A DNA stretch of 64,000 bases from contig CAZTXB010000005.1 in assembly GCA_964617955.1 (NCBI GenBank), positions 1 to 64,000 of the forward strand, read 5' to 3'. Within the stretch, counting starts at the first letter, position 1. Every line of letters begins with the position of its first letter. The position numbers and the translations under genes were made by a program. Shown piece by piece: positions 51,133 to 60,237 of the stretch. The notes below the pieces were generated by a model. That model searched no databases. It worked only from the letters and a program-made list of their open reading frames with translations, and had not been told where the DNA came from. The stretch is from JABWCE01 sp964617955. GTDB lineage: Bacteria; Bacteroidota; Bacteroidia; NS11-12g; UBA9320.

Positions 51133-54100
51133 TTAACTGCAACCTAATGAATTTCCGCAATTCAGACACTTATAGCAGGTGCCGCTTCTCACGGTTATAT
51201 GTCCGCACACATTGCATGCAGGCGCATCGCTTTGCAGGGTTTTTAAATAGGTGTCGGTGGCGCTTTGAGGCTGTGCTGATTTATAACCTTCTATGTCGCT
51301 TTGTACCTCATCGGAAACGGAATTTAAAAATTCAGCACCTTCTTCTACACTCAAAGGTAAATTTTTGATAACGGTTGGCTTTGACGGAGTTACAGATTGC
51401 AGATTGCTTGGCTGTACCTGCACCAAATCGTTGCGGTGAAGGTATTCGAATCCCAGCATTCGGAAGATATAGTCGATGATGGAGGTGGCGTTTTTTATAT
51501 TGTCGTGCCCTTCTACAAAACCAGAGGGTTCGAAACGGGTAAAAGTGAATTTATCGACATACTCCTCAAGTGGAACACCGTATTGTAAACCGATGGATAC
51601 CGCGATAGAGAAACAATTCATCAAGGAGCGGAAGGTTGCGCCTTCGCGGTGCATATCAATAAAGATTTCGCCTAATTTGCCATCGTCATACTCACCGGTT
51701 CTCACAAAAATGGTATGGCCGCCTACCTTGGCTTTTTGGGTAAACCCATGGCGCTTGTGAGGCAGTTTTTTGCGATGTACGATATTGGATAGAGCCGACT
51801 TAAAATCTGTGCCCACGGATTGATCCATTAGCTTTTTCGCTGCGTCCAAGATCATTTCCGGAGTCAGGTCGCTTAATTTAACCTCGGCGTTCTCTCCTAT
51901 CGCCTTGCTCACCGCTTCTTCAGCCACTTCTTCCTCTTTCTTCTCATCCGATTTATTGGATAGGGGTTGCGACAATTTGCAGCCGTCCCTGTAAAGGGCA
52001 TTGGCCTTAAGCCCCAACTCCCAACTAAGCGTATAACAAGATTTGATATCGGCTTCGGTGGCTTCGTTAGGCAGGTTTATAGTTTTGGAAATGGCGCCTG
52101 AAATAAAGGGTTGAGCGGCAGCCATCATGCGGATATGGGCATGTGGGTGTATATAACGGGTGCCGATTTCGCCACATTTGTTAGCGCAATCGAATACCGG
52201 CAAATGTTTATCTTTTAGATATGGAGCACCTTCAACGGTCATGGTACCGCATACATAATCGTTGGCTTCATGGATTTGCTTTGCACTGAAGCCCAATTCT
52301 CTCAACAAATTAAAATCAGGACTCTGGAATTTTTCAGGCTTAAACCCTAATTTGGTCAAGGTATCATCACCAAGGGTAAAACGGTTAAATACAAACTCCA
52401 ACTGGAACGCCGACAGCAACTGACTTTCAATAGTTATAAGGTCTTCCTGGCTAAAGCCCTTGCTTTTTAACACTTCGTGGGTGATGTGTGGACAGCCCAT
52501 TAAGGTGGCATGCCCTTTGGCATAATTTACAATTTCTGAAATCTCATTCTCTGCATAGCCTAGGTTTCTCAGTGCAAGAGGTATGCTTTCATTCACTATT
52601 TTAAAATATCCGCCTCCCGATAATTTTTTGAATTTAACGAGGGCGAAGTCGGGTTCAATTCCTGTGGTATCGCAATCCATTACCAATCCAATGGTACCAG
52701 TTGGGGCAATTACTGTGGCCTGAGCGTTGCGATAACCCCATTTTTCGCCATTTTGAACAGCCGTATCCCAGGCATTGCACGCCGATTGCAATAAATATTC
52801 CGGGCAGTGTCCAGGGTTTATTCCATTGGCCGGAATGCTGATGCCTTCATAAGCCAATGGCGTATTGTATGCGGCATAGCGGTGGTTGCGCATGACCCGC
52901 ATCATATGGGTTTTATTCTTTTCAAATTGCTTGAATGGTCCTAAAAACTGAGCCATTTCAGCTGATGTAGCATAGGACACTCCTGTCATGATTGCCGAAA
53001 CAGCTCCACATATGGCCGTAGCTTTATCACTGTCGTAAGGTATGCCTGAAATCATGAGCACGGAACCGAGGTTGGCATAGCCGAGACCTAAAGTGCGGTA
53101 CTCATAAGAAAGCTGAGCAACCTCCTTGGAAGGAAACTGGGCCATAAGCACAGATATTTCGAGCACAACTGTCCAAAGTCGGCTGGCATATTCCAACGCG
53201 GGAACATCAAATTCAAGTTTATCTTCCTTAAAAAACTTGCGCAGGTTTAAGGAGGCGAGATTGCAGGCCGTATTATCCAGAAACATATACTCTGAACATG
53301 GATTGGATGCATTGATTTTTCCACCTTCAGGGCAAGTATGCCATTCGTTAATGGTTGAGTCGAATTGTACTCCGGGATCGGCGCAGGCCCAAGCTGCAAA
53401 AGCGATGTCATCCCATACCTTTTCAGCTGGAATTTTATCAATGGTTTTTCCGGTACTTCTGGCTTTTAACTCCCAATCACCCCCTTTTTTTAAGGCTTCA
53501 AAAAATTTGTTTGGGATGCGAACAGAGTTATTTGAATTTTGTCCGGCAACCGTTTGGTAGGCCTCCCCTTCGTAATGTGAAGAATAGCCGGCATCAATCA
53601 ATACCTTTACCTTTTTTTCTTCATTTACTTTCCAATTAATGAAGTCCATAATTTCAGGGTGGTCGAGATCAAGGCACACCATTTTGGCTGCGCGACGGGT
53701 GGTTCCTCCCGACTTGATAGCGCCTGCTGCCCTATCGCCAATTTTCAGAAATGACATGAGGCCCGATGAGTTGCCTCCGCCTGATAATTTTTCATTGGCT
53801 CCCCGTATTTTGGAGAAATTGGTCCCAACGCCCGATCCATATTTAAAAATACGGGCTTCTCTGATCCACAGATCCATGATTCCACCATCATTCACTAAAT
53901 CGTCATCTACCGACAATATAAAACAAGCGTGAGGTTGTGGGCGCTCATAGGCCGAAGTGGATCGGGTCAATTCCTGGGTTCTGTCATCTACATAATAATG
54001 CCCTTGTGGAGTCCCTGCTATGCCGTAGGAGCTAAACAATCCGGTATTGAACCATTGCGGTGAATTTGGCGCCGCCTGTTGAGCGATAATGCTATACACC

Positions 54101-54468
54101 AATTCTTCATAGAAAACATCGGCATCCTTCTTGGTGGCAAAATAATTGTATTCCTCTCCCCAACTCCTCCAACAATGGGCCATACGATGGGCCACCTGCT
54201 TTATTGAGGTTTCAGCGCCGGTACTTCCGTCGGGCATTGGCACCCCTGCTTTACGGCAATATTTTTGAGCTAAAATATCGGTGGCTACCTGCGACCAAAA
54301 GGTGGGCACTTCAACAGCCTCCATTTTAAATACTATCCCCCCATCCGGGTTTTTTATAACGGAACTCCTAAGGTCATAGGTGAACATGTCTTCGGGACGT
54401 ATACCATCTTTGGTAAAATGCCGTTTAAATTTTAATCCTTTGGTAGATTTGGAGGTAGTGGTGGTCAT
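51133..54468 (-). CDS. nrdJ: Adenosylcobalamin-dependent ribonucleoside-diphosphate reductase (class II)
   Basis: Makes deoxyribonucleotides with AdoCbl as radical source; cytosolic, oxygen-independent. 1111 aa, typical for the long class II form. Recognisable segments are KYGSGVGTNFSKIRG, NPCSEYMFLDNTACNLASLNL (catalytic and loop Cys/Asn), TGTIGLVMDCDTTGIEPDFALVK and CPEGGKINASNP. A C-terminal Zn-ribbon (CNVCGHITVRSGTCYKCLNC) closes the protein. No NrdAB or NrdD is in the window. A TACCTTTG promoter element lies upstream, with two AGTGTTTT repeats beyond it. No B12 riboswitch is recognisable. Confidence 0.95.
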   Translation of the reverse strand: MTTTTSKSTKGLKFKRHFTKDGIRPEDMFTYDLRSSVIKNPDGGIVFKMEAVEVPTFWSQVATDILAQKYCRKAGVPMPDGSTGAETSIKQVAHRMAHCWRSWGEEYNYFATKKDADVFYEELVYSIIAQQAAPNSPQWFNTGLFSSYGIAGTPQGHYYVDDRTQELTRSTSAYERPQPHACFILSVDDDLVNDGGIMDLWIREARIFKYGSGVGTNFSKIRGANEKLSGGGNSSGLMSFLKIGDRAAGAIKSGGTTRRAAKMVCLDLDHPEIMDFINWKVNEEKKVKVLIDAGYSSHYEGEAYQTVAGQNSNNSVRIPNKFFEALKKGGDWELKARSTGKTIDKIPAEKVWDDIAFAAWACADPGVQFDSTINEWHTCPEGGKINASNPCSEYMFLDNTACNLASLNLRKFFKEDKLEFDVPALEYASRLWTVVLEISVLMAQFPSKEVAQLSYEYRTLGLGYANLGSVLMISGIPYDSDKATAICGAVSAIMTGVSYATSAEMAQFLGPFKQFEKNKTHMMRVMRNHRYAAYNTPLAYEGISIPANGINPGHCPEYLLQSACNAWDTAVQNGEKWGYRNAQATVIAPTGTIGLVMDCDTTGIEPDFALVKFKKLSGGGYFKIVNESIPLALRNLGYAENEISEIVNYAKGHATLMGCPHITHEVLKSKGFSQEDLITIESQLLSAFQLEFVFNRFTLGDDTLTKLGFKPEKFQSPDFNLLRELGFSAKQIHEANDYVCGTMTVEGAPYLKDKHLPVFDCANKCGEIGTRYIHPHAHIRMMAAAQPFISGAISKTINLPNEATEADIKSCYTLSWELGLKANALYRDGCKLSQPLSNKSDEKKEEEVAEEAVSKAIGENAEVKLSDLTPEMILDAAKKLMDQSVGTDFKSALSNIVHRKKLPHKRHGFTQKAKVGGHTIFVRTGEYDDGKLGEIFIDMHREGATFRSLMNCFSIAVSIGLQYGVPLEEYVDKFTFTRFEPSGFVEGHDNIKNATSIIDYIFRMLGFEYLHRNDLVQVQPSNLQSVTPSKPTVIKNLPLSVEEGAEFLNSVSDEVQSDIEGYKSAQPQSATDTYLKTLQSDAPACNVCGHITVRSGTCYKCLNCGNSLGCS

Positions 54469-54532
54469 GATATATTTTATGTTTTGATTATCAGGGTTTT
54501 TTGTCTCTAAAAAAAGTTATAGAGTTTTAATC

Positions 54533-54572
54533 CAAAGGTATGGAAAGTGTTTTAGTATGGAGGGAGTGTTTT
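54533..54572 (-). promoter_or_regulatory. nrdJ promoter with two upstream direct repeats
   Basis: CAAAGGTA (54533-54540; minus strand TACCTTTG) is a TAnnTTTG -7 element 64 nt from the nrdJ ATG. Two copies of AGTGTTTT (54546-54553 and 54565-54572) lie in the -15 to -45 zone, 19 bp apart, and may be an operator. No TTTG -33 box is seen, which would fit an activator-dependent or weak promoter. Confidence 0.4.
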
Positions 54573-54719
54573 CCACATATTAAACGAAAAGTAGGTATAA
54601 AGTTACGAAAAATCAAGTTTGATAGGCTGTTGAAAAGAATTTTTTATGTCAGATTTTAACGTGTATTCCAACTTTTTGGCCTTTAATTTGCAAAGTGATA
54701 ATCTACTTTTAAATTGCCC

Positions 54720-55445
54720 ATGAACATTGGTGTTTTAAGCATATTGCAAACCTTTCATCAGACCGGAAAAAAGGGTATAGGGGTGTTAATTGACCCCGAT
54801 AACCGAAATTTTGGACACCTCGAAAAACTGTTGAATATATGTAATGAGAAGACTGTCAATTTTTTATTAATAGGTGGCAGCTTGCTCAACCAGGGAAACC
54901 TTGACGAAACCATTGCCTTTGTAAAAGCTCGCACTCAGATTCCGCTAGTTCTTTTTCCTGGATCAACCCATCAGATCAGTGCCGAAGCCGATGCAATTTT
55001 ACTGTTGTCGCTGGTATCGGGTCGAAACCCAGATTTGCTCATCGGTAAACACGTTGAAGCGGCCTTTCGATTAAAAGCCTCTGCTTTGGAAATAATCCCC
55101 ACCGCCTATCTCCTGATTAACGGAGGCAAATCAACTACTGCTTCTTATATCAGTTTTACCCAACCTATACCGGGTGATAAACCCATGATAGCTGCCGCCA
55201 CAGCACTGGCGGCCCAGCAGCTTGGTATGGGGCTTATATACCTCGATGCGGGCAGCGGTGCAATTGAAACCGTATCGGCCGAAATGATTGAAAGCGTAAA
55301 ACTGCATACCGGACTTCCCATCATTGTGGGTGGTGGATTAAAGTCGAAAACTGCCATCGACCGGGCTTTTCATGCCGGAGCAGATATGGTAGTTCTTGGC
55401 AACATACTCGAACACAACCCCGACTTACTTTATGATATCGTTTAA
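54720..55445 (+). CDS. Geranylgeranylglyceryl/heptaprenylglyceryl phosphate synthase
   Basis: PcrB/GGGPS family; joins sn-glycerol-1-phosphate to a polyprenyl diphosphate, an ether-lipid step best known from archaea but widespread in Bacteroidota. 241 aa from the ATG at 54720 (the TTG at 54714 is disregarded). TIM-barrel motifs are visible: IGVLIDPDNR, FLLIGGSLLN, LVLFPGSTHQISAEADA, LEIIPTAYLLINGGKSTTASYI, GLIYLDAGSGA, IVGGGLKSKTAIDRA, GADMVVLGN. Its stop overlaps the lytic transglycosylase start by 14 bp, linking the two in one unit. Confidence 0.93.
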   Translation: MNIGVLSILQTFHQTGKKGIGVLIDPDNRNFGHLEKLLNICNEKTVNFLLIGGSLLNQGNLDETIAFVKARTQIPLVLFPGSTHQISAEADAILLLSLVSGRNPDLLIGKHVEAAFRLKASALEIIPTAYLLINGGKSTTASYISFTQPIPGDKPMIAAATALAAQQLGMGLIYLDAGSGAIETVSAEMIESVKLHTGLPIIVGGGLKSKTAIDRAFHAGADMVVLGNILEHNPDLLYDIV

Positions 55446-56337
55446 TAAAAATAAAATTCTTCTCATTAGCGCCTCGCTTCTGCTTCTCGTGATTTCGGCT
55501 TTCGCGCTCTCGGAAAGCGATAAATTTAAAGCCTTATTTACCGAAAGCTATAAAATTAAAACTCCCTACATGCCTGCAATGATTGAATTTGCAGGCGAAA
55601 AAATGCCTCTCCAGGCACAGGACATCTATGAAAAGATGGATCGTGAACTCATGGCCACCGTTTTTTGGCAGTCCAATACCATGATGCTCATGAAAAGAAG
55701 CCGCAAATATTTTCCCATCATTGAGCCTATTCTAAAGACGTACGGCATTCCTGACGACTTTAAATACCTATGTGTTCAGGAAAGTGGTTTGTCGAATGCA
55801 GTGAGCCCATCAGGTGCAAAAGGATTTTGGCAATTGCTTGAAGGAACCGCTAAGCCGCTCGGCCTGGAAATGAACGAGTTTGTAGACGAACGTTACCATC
55901 TCGAAAAATCGACCGAGGCTGCCTGTAAGTATTTTAGGGAAAGTTATGCCTCACTCAACAATTGGACCCTCACCGCAGCGAGCTATAACCGAGGTTTGAA
56001 TGGCACCCTCAGAGACCTCTCTTCGCAAGAAGTAAACTCATTCTACGACCTGCAAATGAACGAGGAGACTTCACGATACATTTACAGGGTAGCTGCTTAT
56101 AAATTAATTTTTGAAAATCCTGAACTCTATGGCTTTTTTCTCAATTCGGAAGATTATTACGCTCCCGTCAAAACCAGAAACCTGGAACTGGACTCTTCCA
56201 TTGACAATCTTGCAACATTTGCCAGGCTGAATGGGGCAAACTATAAAATTCTAAAAGGACTTAATCCCTGGCTCAGAGATAAATCGCTGCCAAACAAAAG
56301 CAAGAAAAAGTATGTGATAGCGTTGCCCGGAAATTAG
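55432..56337 (+). CDS. Exported lytic transglycosylase (MltD-like, without LysM)
   Basis: Cleaves peptidoglycan glycan strands in the periplasm. 301 aa from the ATG at 55432, which follows the pattern MISFNKNKILLISASLLLLVIS (signal anchor). The catalytic domain (about 100-205) shows the GxxE/QESGLSNAVSPSGAKGFWQL signature with E117 as the catalytic Glu, then TEAACKYFRE and AASYNRGLNG. The C-terminus is short (NYKILKGLNPWL, YVIALPGN) and lacks clear LysM repeats, unlike full MltD. The stop TAG falls in a GGGCTTGCCGAAAA sequence resembling a decayed MITE end. Confidence 0.88.
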   Translation: MISFNKNKILLISASLLLLVISAFALSESDKFKALFTESYKIKTPYMPAMIEFAGEKMPLQAQDIYEKMDRELMATVFWQSNTMMLMKRSRKYFPIIEPILKTYGIPDDFKYLCVQESGLSNAVSPSGAKGFWQLLEGTAKPLGLEMNEFVDERYHLEKSTEAACKYFRESYASLNNWTLTAASYNRGLNGTLRDLSSQEVNSFYDLQMNEETSRYIYRVAAYKLIFENPELYGFFLNSEDYYAPVKTRNLELDSSIDNLATFARLNGANYKILKGLNPWLRDKSLPNKSKKKYVIALPGN

Positions 56338-56352
56338 GGCTTGCCGAAAACT

Positions 56353-56574
56353 CTAAAGTTCGTCTTCGTTGAAGAAATAATCATCAGGGGTCGGGTAATC
56401 TGCCCAAACCTCTTCGATGGTTTCGTAAGGTTCACCATCGTCTTCAAGATCCTGCAGATTTTCAATTACTTCCATCGGAGCTCCTGAGCGAACAGCATAA
56501 TCAATGAGTTCATCCTTTGTCGCCGGCCATGGAGCATCGTCCAGATATGAAGCAAGTTCAAGTGTCCAATACAT
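56353..56574 (-). CDS. DUF2795 protein
   Basis: 73-aa acidic protein opening MYWTLELASYLDDAPWPATKDELIDYAVRSG, the invariant start of the Bacteroidota DUF2795 family, followed by ENLQDLEDDGEPYETIEEVW and FFNEDEL. Function unknown; conserved throughout the phylum as a single small gene. It ends 15 bp from the transglycosylase gene and transcribes toward it. Confidence 0.93.
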   Translation of the reverse strand: MYWTLELASYLDDAPWPATKDELIDYAVRSGAPMEVIENLQDLEDDGEPYETIEEVWADYPTPDDYFFNEDEL

Positions 56575-56719
56575 AGTTTTATTTTAGTTCTAACAAAACG
56601 CGAAAAACGTCAATTTTGTGCGCATTTTTATCATTTTTATAAAAAAAATATCAAATATTTTCGACGGTATGTAACAATCTGATATTTAATATATTATAAT
56701 ATGGGCCGCGAGAGTTCGC

Positions 56720-58021
56720 TTACATATTTTGGATTAATTCTGTACCAAATTCTGAACATTTAAGGAGGGTGGCCCCGGTCATTTGTCTTTCAAAATCGTA
56801 GGTCACTCTTTTGCTGTCAATGGTTTTTTCGAGGGAGCGATAAATCAAATCTGCTGCCTCCTGCCATCCCAAATACTCCAACATTAAGGCGCCGGATAAT
56901 ATCATAGAGCCGGGATTAACCTTGTCTTGGTTGGCATATTTAGGAGCGGTACCATGTGTAGCTTCAAAAATTGCATGTCCGGTAATGTAATTGATATTGG
57001 CCCCGGGCGCAATTCCAATGCCCCCTACCTGTGCGGCCAAAGCATCGCTCAGATAATCGCCATTCAAGTTTAAAGTGGCAATCACGTCAAAATCTTCAGG
57101 ACGGGTGAGTACCTGTTGCAAAGTGATGTCGGCTATGGCATCTTTGATTACAATACCTGCTCCGGGCTTACCTTCAGGTATTTTACACCAGGGACCACCA
57201 TCGATTTCCACAGCAGCATAAAAATCCTTGGCTACTTTATAACCCCAGTCCCTGAAACCTCCTTCGGTATATTTCATGATGTTCCCTTTGTGTACAAGGG
57301 TCACCGTTTTTAAATTGTGCTTTATAGCGTAACCTATTGCACTGTGAACCAGCCTCTCTGTACCCAAATAGCTCACAGGCTTAATTCCTATACCAACCTG
57401 AATGTCAACGTTTCTTGGGGGTGCCCCAATGCTTTCTAATTGGCTTTGCCATGCTTTCGACTTCTCATCGGTTCCAAACCTTATTTTATCAAAGCTCTTA
57501 GGGAATTCCTTCTCAATAAAATCAAGCACCTTTTTTGCTTCGTCAGTGCCGGCCGCAAATTCGATTCCCGCATAAATATCTTCGGTATTTTCTCTGAATA
57601 TAACCATGTCGACCGCGCCAGGATTCTTTACAGGACTTGGAACTCCATTGAACCAGCGGACTGGTCGCAAACAAACATATAAATCTAAAATTTGACGAAG
57701 GGCGACATTAAGTGAGCGAATACCACCACCTACCGGTGTGGTTAAGGGCCCTTTGATACCCACCAGATATTCTTTAAAGGCCTCCAGGGTTTCGTCGGGC
57801 AACCAATTGCCGGTCTGATTAAATGCCTTCTCTCCGGCTAAAACTTCTAGCCATTCAATTTTTTTAGTGCCTTTGTAAGCCTTTTCAACTGCCGAATCCA
57901 ATACGCGCTTGCTTGCTTTCCAAATATCCGGACCAGTGCCATCCCCTTCAATGAATGGAATAATAGGATGGTTTGGAACAACTAAGGATTCAGGTTTTTT
58001 TGTGATTTTTTCGGCTTGCAT
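56720..58021 (-). CDS. icd: NADP-dependent isocitrate dehydrogenase
   Basis: TCA cycle: isocitrate to 2-oxoglutarate, cytosolic. 433 aa (bacterial homodimeric type, slightly longer than E. coli Icd). The isocitrate-binding segment is GGGIRSLNVALRQ (the regulatory Ser of E. coli is conserved), followed by LRPVRWF, FRENTEDIYAGIEF, TLVHKGNIMKYTEG and ATHGTAPKYANQDKVNPGS. The Lys-Tyr after HGTAP is the NADP-specifying pair. Divergent from the 58195 gene. No upstream TAnnTTTG was found. Confidence 0.96.
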   Translation of the reverse strand: MQAEKITKKPESLVVPNHPIIPFIEGDGTGPDIWKASKRVLDSAVEKAYKGTKKIEWLEVLAGEKAFNQTGNWLPDETLEAFKEYLVGIKGPLTTPVGGGIRSLNVALRQILDLYVCLRPVRWFNGVPSPVKNPGAVDMVIFRENTEDIYAGIEFAAGTDEAKKVLDFIEKEFPKSFDKIRFGTDEKSKAWQSQLESIGAPPRNVDIQVGIGIKPVSYLGTERLVHSAIGYAIKHNLKTVTLVHKGNIMKYTEGGFRDWGYKVAKDFYAAVEIDGGPWCKIPEGKPGAGIVIKDAIADITLQQVLTRPEDFDVIATLNLNGDYLSDALAAQVGGIGIAPGANINYITGHAIFEATHGTAPKYANQDKVNPGSMILSGALMLEYLGWQEAADLIYRSLEKTIDSKRVTYDFERQMTGATLLKCSEFGTELIQNM

Positions 58022-58177
58022 CTTATTTTTTTAAATTTTCTGCAAAAAAACTCCTTTACATTCACAACACAAAGAAAAGTGCAAATAATACCGACAAGGC
58101 ATTGAAAATAGTCTATATCTTTCTGGCCATCCTTCCTCTATCTTCGGAAGTTTTCTGCTTTAGATTATTCAATCTGC

Positions 58178-58185
58178 TATCTTTG
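58178..58185 (+). promoter_or_regulatory. Promoter -7 element for the 58195 gene
   Basis: TATCTTTG fits TAnnTTTG and ends 9 nt before the ATG at 58195. It lies inside the first codons of the longer open frame that begins at 58102, arguing for the shorter start. Confidence 0.55.
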
Positions 58186-58194
58186 CAACCCATC

Positions 58195-58698
58195 ATGGTG
58201 GATTTAGTAAATGCAACATCGAATATACTGCCCGAAATGGATGACCAATCCAAAGTGTGGATCTATGCTTGCAACAGACCTCTTCGCTCCCATGAAGTAG
58301 AACTTATACAAACTAAAATAGATTTTTTCACCAAAAACTGGACTGCCCATGACCGTCAATTGAAGGCTTTAGGTTTAATCCTCAACCACCAATTTATAGT
58401 TTTAGCTGTTGATGGGACTCAAAGCACTGCCAGTGGATGCAGCATTGATAAATCGCTGCATTTTATTAAAAATTTGGAAAGCGAATTCGAAATTAGTCTC
58501 CTTGACCGCTTAACCATTTATTTCTTTGTAAACAGTGAATTGAAGGCGCTGCATTTTACTGAACTTCAAGAAAAAATAGCCTCAGGAGGCCTTACCGAAA
58601 ACGCTCTGATATTGGATTGCAGTCTGACCGATTTACATTCCCTGAGAACCAAATTCATAACCCAGGCAAAGCATACCTGGCTAGCGAAATATTTCTAA
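58195..58698 (+). CDS. Conserved Bacteroidota protein, often mislabelled ABC transporter ATPase
   Basis: 167 aa from the ATG at 58195, supported by the promoter element at 58178; the frame extends to 58102 (198 aa) but the upstream part would be untranscribed from that promoter. Segments KVWIYACNRPLRSHEVELI, WTAHDRQLKALGLILNHQF, GCSIDKSLHF and an aromatic end (TWLAKYF) match a Bacteroidota family that databases call ABC transporter ATPase. There is no Walker A or B motif or any ABC signature, so ATPase function is not supported. The stop overlaps rmuC's stop by 3 bp (CTAA). Confidence 0.85.
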   Translation: MVDLVNATSNILPEMDDQSKVWIYACNRPLRSHEVELIQTKIDFFTKNWTAHDRQLKALGLILNHQFIVLAVDGTQSTASGCSIDKSLHFIKNLESEFEISLLDRLTIYFFVNSELKALHFTELQEKIASGGLTENALILDCSLTDLHSLRTKFITQAKHTWLAKYF

Positions 58699-60128
58699 TG
58701 TTCTGTCTCGCTGTCTAATAGCGACGTGGAGGAAAGCTCCTTTGTGCTTTTAACCCCTAATTTTCTGAGATTCTCAGCCTGACCTATTAAATTTCCCCTG
58801 CCCGATGATAGCTGGTTAAAAGCATCGTTATAAGCCTTATCCGCTGCCTCCAGGTTTCGGCCCAGTTTTTCTAAATTCTCTACAAAGCCAACAAATTTAT
58901 CGTACAATAAGCCTCCCCTCTTGGCAATTTCTTCAGCATTCCTGTTCTGAAATTCCCTTTTCCATAAATCGGCAATCATTTTAATGGCGCTTACCAAATG
59001 GGTTGGGCTGATGAGCAGGATTCTCTTATTATACGCGTAATGCCAGAGTTCTTCATCGTCTCGAACTGCTTCGAGGTAAGCAGGCTCAATGGGTATAAAC
59101 ATCATGGTAAAATCCAAACTCTTCACTACCTCATCGTATTTTTTAAGACTCAAACCATCAATGTGGGTGCGTAGCGAACGGATATGCTCTTTTAAAAAAC
59201 TTTTCTGCTCGTCAGCATCATCTGCTGAGGCGTAGCGTTCGTAAGCCACCAAGGATACCTTGGAGTCGATGACCACCTTGCGGTCATCCGGATAAATCAA
59301 CACCACATCAGGTCGTAACAGATTACCGGCGCCATCCTTGTAGCTTTCCTGGGTAAAATACTCTCTGCCTTTTTCCAAACCCGATTTCTCTAAAATCCGC
59401 TCGAGTATTATCTCACCCCAATTGCCCTGTTTTTTAGCATCTCCCTTGAGTGCCCTGGTTAAGTCGGTTGCTTCCTTGCTAATTTTTTGATTGAGTTCCA
59501 ACAACTCTTTCACTCTATCGCCAAGCGAAAACCTCTCCTTGCTCTCCTTGTCATAGGTTTCTTCCACCTTTTTCTTAAAATTCTCTATATTTTCTGATAG
59601 GGGTTTGAGTATGCTGTCGAGGTTGGTTTTATTTAATTCGGTAAACTTTTGTGTTTTTTCTTCCAGAATGGTCTGAGCCATATTTTTAAATTCAGTTTCA
59701 AAGGTTTTTCTCGTTTCGTCAATTTCCTTCCTCATAGAACTCAGTTTGTCAAGCAATGATTCGTTTTGGGCCTCCAGTTTTTGAATGTGACCAAAGTATT
59801 CGGAGGCCAGACTCGACTTCTCATTCAATTCACTTTTAATGAGTTTGTAATCGGCATCTTGCTTCTTAAAGGTATCGGTTGCATTTTCGAGCCTCGCTCT
59901 CAATGAGCTGAGTTCGTCATGAGCCTGGGCTAATTCCAGGCTTTTTTTCTCCAATCGGTTCTTAGAATCCTCCATATTTTCATGAACCTGGCGCAGTTTC
60001 TCGGATTCCAAAGCCAGGTCCGTCTGCATCCTGTTGACAGTGTTTTTACCCAAGGCCACGAAGAGTATCCAGGCCAAAATTGCCCCAATACCTATTCCCG
60101 AAAGAACAGAAAGGATGTCGATATTCAT
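58695..60128 (-). CDS. rmuC: DNA recombination protein RmuC
   Basis: 477 aa. An N-terminal membrane helix (VLSGIGIGAILAWILFVALG), a long coiled coil (about 30-200), then the RmuC nuclease-like domain: GNWGEIILERILEKSGLEKGREY, RPDVVLIYPDDRKVVIDSKVSL, KSLDFTMMFIPIEPAYLEAV and ILLISPTHLVSAIKMIADLWK. Proposed to limit DNA inversion and rearrangement; the nuclease activity is unproven. Convergent with the upstream 58195 gene, the two stop codons sharing CTAA. Divergent from the symporter gene. Confidence 0.93.
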   Translation of the reverse strand: MNIDILSVLSGIGIGAILAWILFVALGKNTVNRMQTDLALESEKLRQVHENMEDSKNRLEKKSLELAQAHDELSSLRARLENATDTFKKQDADYKLIKSELNEKSSLASEYFGHIQKLEAQNESLLDKLSSMRKEIDETRKTFETEFKNMAQTILEEKTQKFTELNKTNLDSILKPLSENIENFKKKVEETYDKESKERFSLGDRVKELLELNQKISKEATDLTRALKGDAKKQGNWGEIILERILEKSGLEKGREYFTQESYKDGAGNLLRPDVVLIYPDDRKVVIDSKVSLVAYERYASADDADEQKSFLKEHIRSLRTHIDGLSLKKYDEVVKSLDFTMMFIPIEPAYLEAVRDDEELWHYAYNKRILLISPTHLVSAIKMIADLWKREFQNRNAEEIAKRGGLLYDKFVGFVENLEKLGRNLEAADKAYNDAFNQLSSGRGNLIGQAENLRKLGVKSTKELSSTSLLDSETEH

Positions 60129-60133
60129 GTTTG

Positions 60134-60141
60134 CGAATTTA
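60134..60141 (-). promoter_or_regulatory. Variant -7 element for rmuC, 5 nt from the ATG
   Basis: The minus strand reads TAAATTCG, a TAnnTTCG variant of the Bacteroidota -7 consensus, ending 5 nt before the rmuC ATG. The symporter gene has the same variant at the same distance. Confidence 0.35.
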
Positions 60142-60225
60142 GCAACTTATTAAAATAAGCTTTCACATGTTGAGAAATTTCGACATTGCCAATGGCGAAT
60201 TCTGCAATTCATAAAAGGGAGTTAT

Positions 60226-60233
60226 TACATTCG
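60226..60233 (+). promoter_or_regulatory. Variant -7 element for the symporter gene, 4 nt from the ATG
   Basis: TACATTCG (TAnnTTCG variant) ends 4 nt before the ATG at 60238. The divergent rmuC gene has the matching element, suggesting a shared variant class. Confidence 0.35.
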
Positions 60234-60237
60234 CAGC

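Noticed and set aside
54615..54635. TAGGCTGTTGAAAA upstream of the GGGP synthase as another MITE end
   Set aside because: It lacks two bases of the terminal repeat and has no TAnnTA flank; the match is too poor.
51133..54713. Cobalamin riboswitch or NrdR boxes upstream of nrdJ
   Set aside because: No B12-box or typical folded leader seen, and the AGTGTTTT repeats do not match the ACAC-ATAT-GTG palindrome of NrdR boxes.
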